Assembly: GCA_029204225.1 (NCBI GenBank)
Contig: CM055096.1
Location: 1,959,051 to 2,023,050, forward strand
Direction of reading: 5' to 3'
Length of the DNA stretch: 64,000 bases
DNA from: Diphasiastrum complanatum
Taxonomy: Eukaryota > Streptophyta > Lycopodiopsida > Lycopodiales > Lycopodiaceae
The notes under the pieces are model-generated. The model was not told the origin of the DNA. It searched no databases and saw only the letters and a program-made list of their open reading frames with translations. The position numbers and the translations under genes are program-made. Below, piece by piece: positions 59,522 to 64,000 of this stretch (its first letter is position 1; each line of letters begins with the position of its first letter).

Positions 59522-60187
59522 TTGCTGCATGCCCTCATTGTGTGCTGGAATTTGTTCAATATACAAACCATGAGATTGGCTCCAGAAATCTTATTGCCTC
59601 CACTTGTTTCTACTGATTACAAAAGTAATGCTATAATATTGGTCCTATTATTTATCTCGTACATCAGAGAAGAAAGACATACACATGGTCATATGTGGTG
59701 GAAGTTTCCAATAAGTATTACAGAATGGACACAGATAGACATGAAAGTATTGCCTCACACGAGATGCGAAATGGCATTTGAAATATAGGATGTCCTTTGG
59801 TTGCTTTTTGTACATTGTGCATGAGTTGAGTCCATTTGTGATGGCTGAGAGAAAGGATAATTGGGTGCGAGAGCCGATAGAGGTAGAGCACGCAGTGACA
59901 ATTGTGTTATTTCGCCTTGCGCATGGCCATTCAGAACAACAAGTGGCCGAGCGGTTCAATGTTGGTGCAAGCACGGTTCAAAAGTACACATTGATAATTA
60001 CAAGAACCATGACATGTTGTACTCCAAGTACATCGCCATCCCTAGTGGGCAAAGATTGCAAACTATCATGGACCACGCGAATGCACCACAACTAAGAGGT
60101 GCTATAGAACATGAAGCTAGGGCTAGATGTGAGGGAGAGGTTGTACGGGATGTGGTCTTTAGCGATTGGGTTCGAAGGCATGAGTGA
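59522..60187 (+). pseudogene. PIF/Harbinger transposase remnant
   Basis: The recognisable part reads FGCFLYIVHELSPFV, then VTIVLFRLAHGHSEQQVAERF and GASTVQKYTLI (59778-60010), the N-terminal helix-turn-helix region of PIF/Harbinger transposases. A frameshift follows. The next frame continues the family pattern (LYSKYIAIPSG, 60016-60055) and then ends in a charged segment at 60187. The DDE catalytic region is not present, so a large internal deletion is likely. Sequence before 59778 is open but weak. Confidence 0.75.
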
Positions 60188-60707
60188 AACTTTCTATGTA
60201 TGCTTATTGCACAATAAAATATTGCAACCTATATTTCAAAGTATTGGTGGTTATTCAAACAAAACTGTCAGAAACATTGTGTCGTGTTTAGGTTAAATGT
60301 ACAATGAATTTGCACATTTGTCCACGAATGTCTATGTGACAATTGTTGTTGACCAAAAAAACAAGCCTCCATTCTTTCCATAGTTTGGAATTTTTTTGTT
60401 TCTAATTCAATGTATCCATCAGCAAAACTCTTGAAAGCCCCAACAAATTCCTTATTGGGCGCATCAGATCAACAACGTTTTTGGTTGGCTTTCCTGCCAC
60501 CCCTGACAGCTTGCATGCCTCAGAGGCATGGTTTTTGCATTCTGAGAATAGCATTTCAAGAATGTTACAAGTTGAATCAACTGCCATTTAACATCAACGC
60601 ATTTCAATGCATACAAGCAATATCTTAAAAACAAGACTACCAAAGCAATTGTTTGCCCTATCAAATCAATTTTTCATCCAAACGAAGTAATAAGCAGCGT
60701 CTATGTT

Positions 60708-61310
60708 CTACAGAACTACATATGGTGGTGTGGACGAAACCTCCTCGTCAAGGTCCTGTTGCTCTCTGGAACTAGTAGTATGCCTCTTTCTGACATTATT
60801 GTGCACTGGAGATCTCATAGGGGAGTCAGGTACCATCTCAACCTCTGGACTGATGTTCTCTCCACAATCCATTGCATTAGGGATGCCATTGAACTTAGGA
60901 GCGGCAGCAAATATGAAACAACATTTCTCATAAAAGGCCCATAATGAAGGATCGGCAACAGTACTATTTTCTTGAGCCTTTTCTTCACGGAACTTCCTCT
61001 TCATTTTTTCAATTTTTCCTCTGCAATGTGTACCTGTTCTCGGTGTAGACAAATTGTTTCCAACAAAAAGTGCGTTTGCTATGTCTTGTCATTGTTTAGC
61101 GATCGTGTTGCCCTTGTTTACGTCGGTCCATTTTTCCTCGTAAAGACAAAGCAATTGATGCGTTTCTTCATCCTTCCACAATTCAACAAATTTTTTTGTT
61201 GTCTTGCCCCTTGAAGGATCAATACATTGCCAAATGTGTTGTGTGTCTTCAAGAGTAGTGTCATTGATCGGTGCATTAAGGAAATAGGTACAGGAGGCTG
61301 GTGTAGACAT
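60708..61310 (-). pseudogene. Myb/SANT-like (trihelix) ORF of the Harbinger element
   Basis: The minus-strand frame has the trihelix/Myb-SANT pattern WKDEETHQLLCLYEEKW followed by a later GTHCRGKIEKMKRKFREEK segment. The two lie in the same frame, separated by one stop at about 61090. The C-terminal part is charged and has a typical FYEKCCFIF stretch. In PIF/Harbinger elements this protein helps the transposase find DNA. It converges with the transposase remnant. One stop makes it probably inactive. Confidence 0.7.
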
Positions 61311-61540
61311 TGTGTACAGTAGTTGCGTTTGTGACCAAGCCCTATCATGACACTAGGATTTTGCAATAACAAAAGCAATAAAACTAACAACAATGGCTCA
61401 AGAGCAAAGTAGATTAAGCAATGAAAGCAATGACTAAATAAAATAGTAAACTAGATAACCAGATCTACTGTAGAGGACAGCCTCCACAAAAGCATTCAGC
61501 AATGTAGCCTTCTACTACCAAAATCGTACAAGAAATGGAG

Positions 61541-61741
61541 CAGGAATTCAGCTAAAAACGAGCTGCTACTAATGTGTGCTTTGGAACAAGAAATGCAGCA
61601 CACAATGAGCTAAAACTAGCTGCGTCTTTTGAACAGAGACCAGGAATTCAGCTAAAAACGAACTGCTACTAATGTGTGCTTTAGAGCAAGAAATGGAGCA
61701 TACAATGAGCTAAAACTAGCCGCAATTTCTGAACAGAGACC
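61541..61741. repeat. 100-bp tandem duplication inside the Harbinger element
   Basis: CAGGAATTCAGCTAAAAACG starts at 61541 and again at 61641; GAACAGAGACCA ends both units. Confidence 0.92.
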
Positions 61742-61964
61742 AAAAACGAAGGAAAGAAGGATGCCATAAAATGTGACTGGTCTCCCAACTGCTAACCACA
61801 GTGGTAACCATGCTCTGAGGTAAACTAGACCGGAGGTTGCAGCTCATCCTGGCGCTCCACGCTCATCCTGGAACAACGACTTTGCCCATCCAGAATGAGC
61901 AGTGCTCATTCTGCCTCATCCCGGAGGAGATCCAGGATGAGCATGACAAAACAAGTCATGTGGC

Positions 61965-61977
<13 letters not shown>

Positions 61978-62039
<62 letters not shown>

Positions 62040-62051
62040 GCACCACACACA
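61978..62051. repeat. (TC)n-(GC)n-(CA)n compound microsatellite
   Basis: TC to 62022, GC to 62038, then a CA run; the second half of the tract interrupted by the Harbinger element. Confidence 0.95.
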
Positions 62052-62194
62052 CACAGCCTCACACGAAACTGATTATTTCCACCATACAACAAATGCTGCA
62101 GAATGCAAAGAGTATTGTCTACTAGAATGCTTCTGAAACACAGCCATCTTGAGAACAACAGTCCTACAAAACTGTCTCCCTGCATTGACACATC

Positions 62195-63130
62195 AAAAGG
62201 ACATGTAGCATAACTAGTTGGTCGCTACTCCTTCACCTAGATTGAAACCAGAAACATAAAAGATAGGACATCTTCGTATTCTCCTTCCTGATCTTACATG
62301 AAACTCTTAAAGCCTACTACTTCTTGGACTTACTACTCACTATAATAAACTGGCACACATCATCAAACACAATCCTGGAGCATGTTAGGTGAAAGGAGAA
62401 AAAAGAAATTGTAGTGAACCCCTCCATTTCGCCAAATTCAGCCATAGTTGGAACTTTGAAAGATAAGCTTTAACATGGAAGACAATGGTCAGGACTCAAA
62501 GCAAAAACTCCCTACTGAAAGGACGTGTAGGATCACTACTCCTTCAACTAATTATAGCTATAAGCATAGACTATAAGATAGTTACAAGCTAAGATTCACT
62601 AGCTATGCTAGAAAGCAAGACTTAAGCTAGAAAGCAGGAAGAGAGAATGCTTAAGGAGGCTAAAGAGGAACAATCATCATAAACTGAATAAAAGAATACA
62701 ATGCTGCCCTATATATATCCTCTCCCTGAATCAAATAGAGGATTCAAAAAAGGGAGGGAATAGGATTTGGAGGGAAAATAGTGCGCCCTCCCAATAGGAG
62801 GACCCCCACTCCAAATCAACGTGACCGAGTCCTAAAAATATGACCAAATAGGGCCCAAGGCCAGTATATGAATAAAAAGGGCCCTTAGGCCTGCTTATGC
62901 ATAATAACGAATAAAAGAATGGATGCGATGAATGTAATGAGCCAACTCCATAACTAAGATATCTTCATATTTCCTGCCTCATCTTACATGAAATTCTTGG
63001 GCTTACTACTTACTATAATAGCCTCTAGAGTCTACACATACTCGATCACAAACCTAGAGCATGTGAGGCAAAAGAAGTAAGAAATCTTACTGAATCTCAC
63101 CATATCACTCAGTCACAACAGGAACTCTGA
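62195..63130. repeat. Diverged tandem duplication at the outer edge of the right arm
   Basis: 62195-62480 and 62519-63130 share, in order, AAAGGAC(A/G)TGTAG, CTACTCCTTCA, ATCTTACATGAAA, CTTACTACT-ACTATAATA and GAGCATGT-AGG. The second copy has about 350 bp of unrelated DNA inside (roughly 62585-62945). The first copy is the outer end of the inverted duplication. Confidence 0.6.
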
Positions 63131-63237
63131 GACATTACCTTTATTACGAAAGAGAATATTAAAATAGCTGATTATTTTGCTAAGAAACATAAGCAGTCCT
63201 ATGACACATGGTGGCATGAAGGTGGTTAGCTCCTATG

Positions 63238-64000
63238 CAGTGTTGTAGCGGGTCACGTTTCTGCTGCAACAGCGATCCGGAATGAGCGTTCCGGATCGTC
63301 AACGTTCCGGACAGCCAAATGCTGTCCGGATTGCCTTTTTTTTAATTAATTTTTCTGCATAAAAGTTGAAAAAAATACCACTAAATGGCCTAAAAAAACG
63401 TTAATAGGAGCAGAAAAAAATTTACATTCTATCTAAACAATTTCGGACACCAATAAGTCTGTTTTTTTGGGAAAAAAAAAAAAATTTCAGTGCATGTTCC
63501 GCGAAACCCTAATGAGATTTCCCAGTGCAACTTTGTTTCTATGCTTCACTCAAAAACAACAAATCCCATAATATCGTGTCATTAAACATCCAAAAGCTTT
63601 AAATGAAGTGATAACACCAACTCATAATGAATTTATGTAGACAAATGCAAAATGTGAGTGAATTTCCATCGAAAATTGATGCCAAGCTTTTTGGACCCAT
63701 GTTTAGAACTCAAAGATCTGTATTAGCTGTAATTAGTTGTCTTTTCAAAGTAATGTCTCATCTCCAGGGTCCTGGAAAATGCAAAATGTATACTAGAGAA
63801 CTTGCGCTTTGGACTGAAAAGGCCCAACACTATCATAGTTGATGTCATGAAGGTTTTCTCTGTTGGATTATTCTACTATCAGGAGCGATTCAGCCAAATA
63901 ATCGATCTTTAATCTACATCCATTCATTCATTCAGTTATGCAGTTTTATTTGTGTTTCTACAGTCTGGACTCTGCAGAAATACTTGGGAATTGCTCACCA
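63238..64000. mobile_element. Start of a hAT-like element with CCGGA hairpins; runs off the right edge
   Basis: CAGTGTTGTAG is a typical hAT terminal sequence. It is followed by two perfect hairpins built on TCCGGA/TTCCGG (63273-63298 and 63309-63327), then TTTAATTAATTTTT. No opposite terminus (CTACAACACTG) was found before the end of the window. An open frame at 63627-63842 (+) has no recognised domain. The right boundary is unknown. Confidence 0.5.

Larger units (their letters stand above)
58589..61977 (+). mobile_element. PIF/Harbinger-like DNA transposon inserted in a CT microsatellite
   Basis: CT repeats flank both sides, and the left arm of the duplication has one uninterrupted GT/GA tract at this place. 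The ends share GCCACATGA in inverted orientation, then palindromic GCTCATCC-GGATGAG words, and further in ACCACAGTGGT. Inside are a transposase-like remnant on plus and a Myb/SANT-like ORF on minus, the two-gene design of PIF/Harbinger elements. The target duplication cannot be read inside the repeat. The terminal inverted repeat is short and imperfect. Confidence 0.8.
54392..62350 (-). repeat. Right arm of the large inverted duplication
   Basis: Reverse-complement match to 6365-11722. Longer than the left arm mainly because a 3.4-kb Harbinger element is inserted in its GA microsatellite. It lacks the left arm's insertion at 6815-7000 and has a shorter first visible intron. A tandem AAAAATGCTAGAAGCTAC pair at 54457-54496 is specific to this arm. 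Confidence 0.9.

Noticed and set aside
63627-63842. 71-codon frame as an exon of a gene
   Set aside because: No family recognised and no convincing splice sites; may be part of the element that starts at 63238.

Overview
The window looks like nuclear DNA from a land plant with a large, transposon-rich genome. Genes have many exons with GT-AG introns, the coding genes belong to plant families (an NCL-type EF-hand cation exchanger and an ABCC/MRP transporter), and most other sequence is hAT, PIF/Harbinger, copia and gypsy debris. A gymnosperm or another plant with TE-filled introns would fit, but the species cannot be fixed from the sequence alone.

Layout. 1-5.1 kb holds parts of two DUF659-type hAT transposons, both coding on the minus strand, with arrays of the palindrome GGTACC at their ends. 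5274-5717 is a small non-autonomous hAT-like element with an 8-bp target duplication. 6.4-11.7 kb is the left arm of an inverted duplication and carries the last six exons of an NCL-type exchanger on the plus strand. 11.7-18.2 kb has no convincing gene, only tandem repeats and retroelement remnants. 18.7-32.4 kb is a three-level nest: a decayed gypsy element, interrupted by copia A (19693-28399, TSD TGATG), itself interrupted by the opposite-strand copia B (20768-25424). 32.4-36.9 kb is AT-rich and has no recognisable gene. 37016-45147 is a complete 11-exon ABCC transporter on the minus strand. 46.8-49.2 kb holds degenerate repeats. 49230-54311 is a young non-autonomous LTR retrotransposon whose two 1245-bp LTRs look identical (TSD TTATC). 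54.4-62.35 kb is the right arm of the inverted duplication, with the second NCL copy on the minus strand and a PIF/Harbinger element inserted in its GA microsatellite. 63238 to the end is the start of another hAT-like element.

How the genes relate. The two NCL copies converge on each other and lie about 43 kb apart, with the ABCC gene between them. Every visible exon of both copies is open, with matching splice sites. Their N-terminal exons are not seen and would lie outside the window on each side. The copies differ in coding-relevant ways: the left has an extra codon in the second EF-hand loop, and the right has an in-frame, stop-free last intron. NCL and ABCC proteins are both membrane transporters (Na+/Ca2+ exchange; ATP-driven export or vacuolar loading), but nothing here links them beyond proximity.

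The most unusual signals are the hairpin arrays: five similar GTGCT...AGCAC hairpins in the leader of the 49-54 kb retroelement, and palindrome-rich termini of one common design but different sequence in the hAT-like elements.
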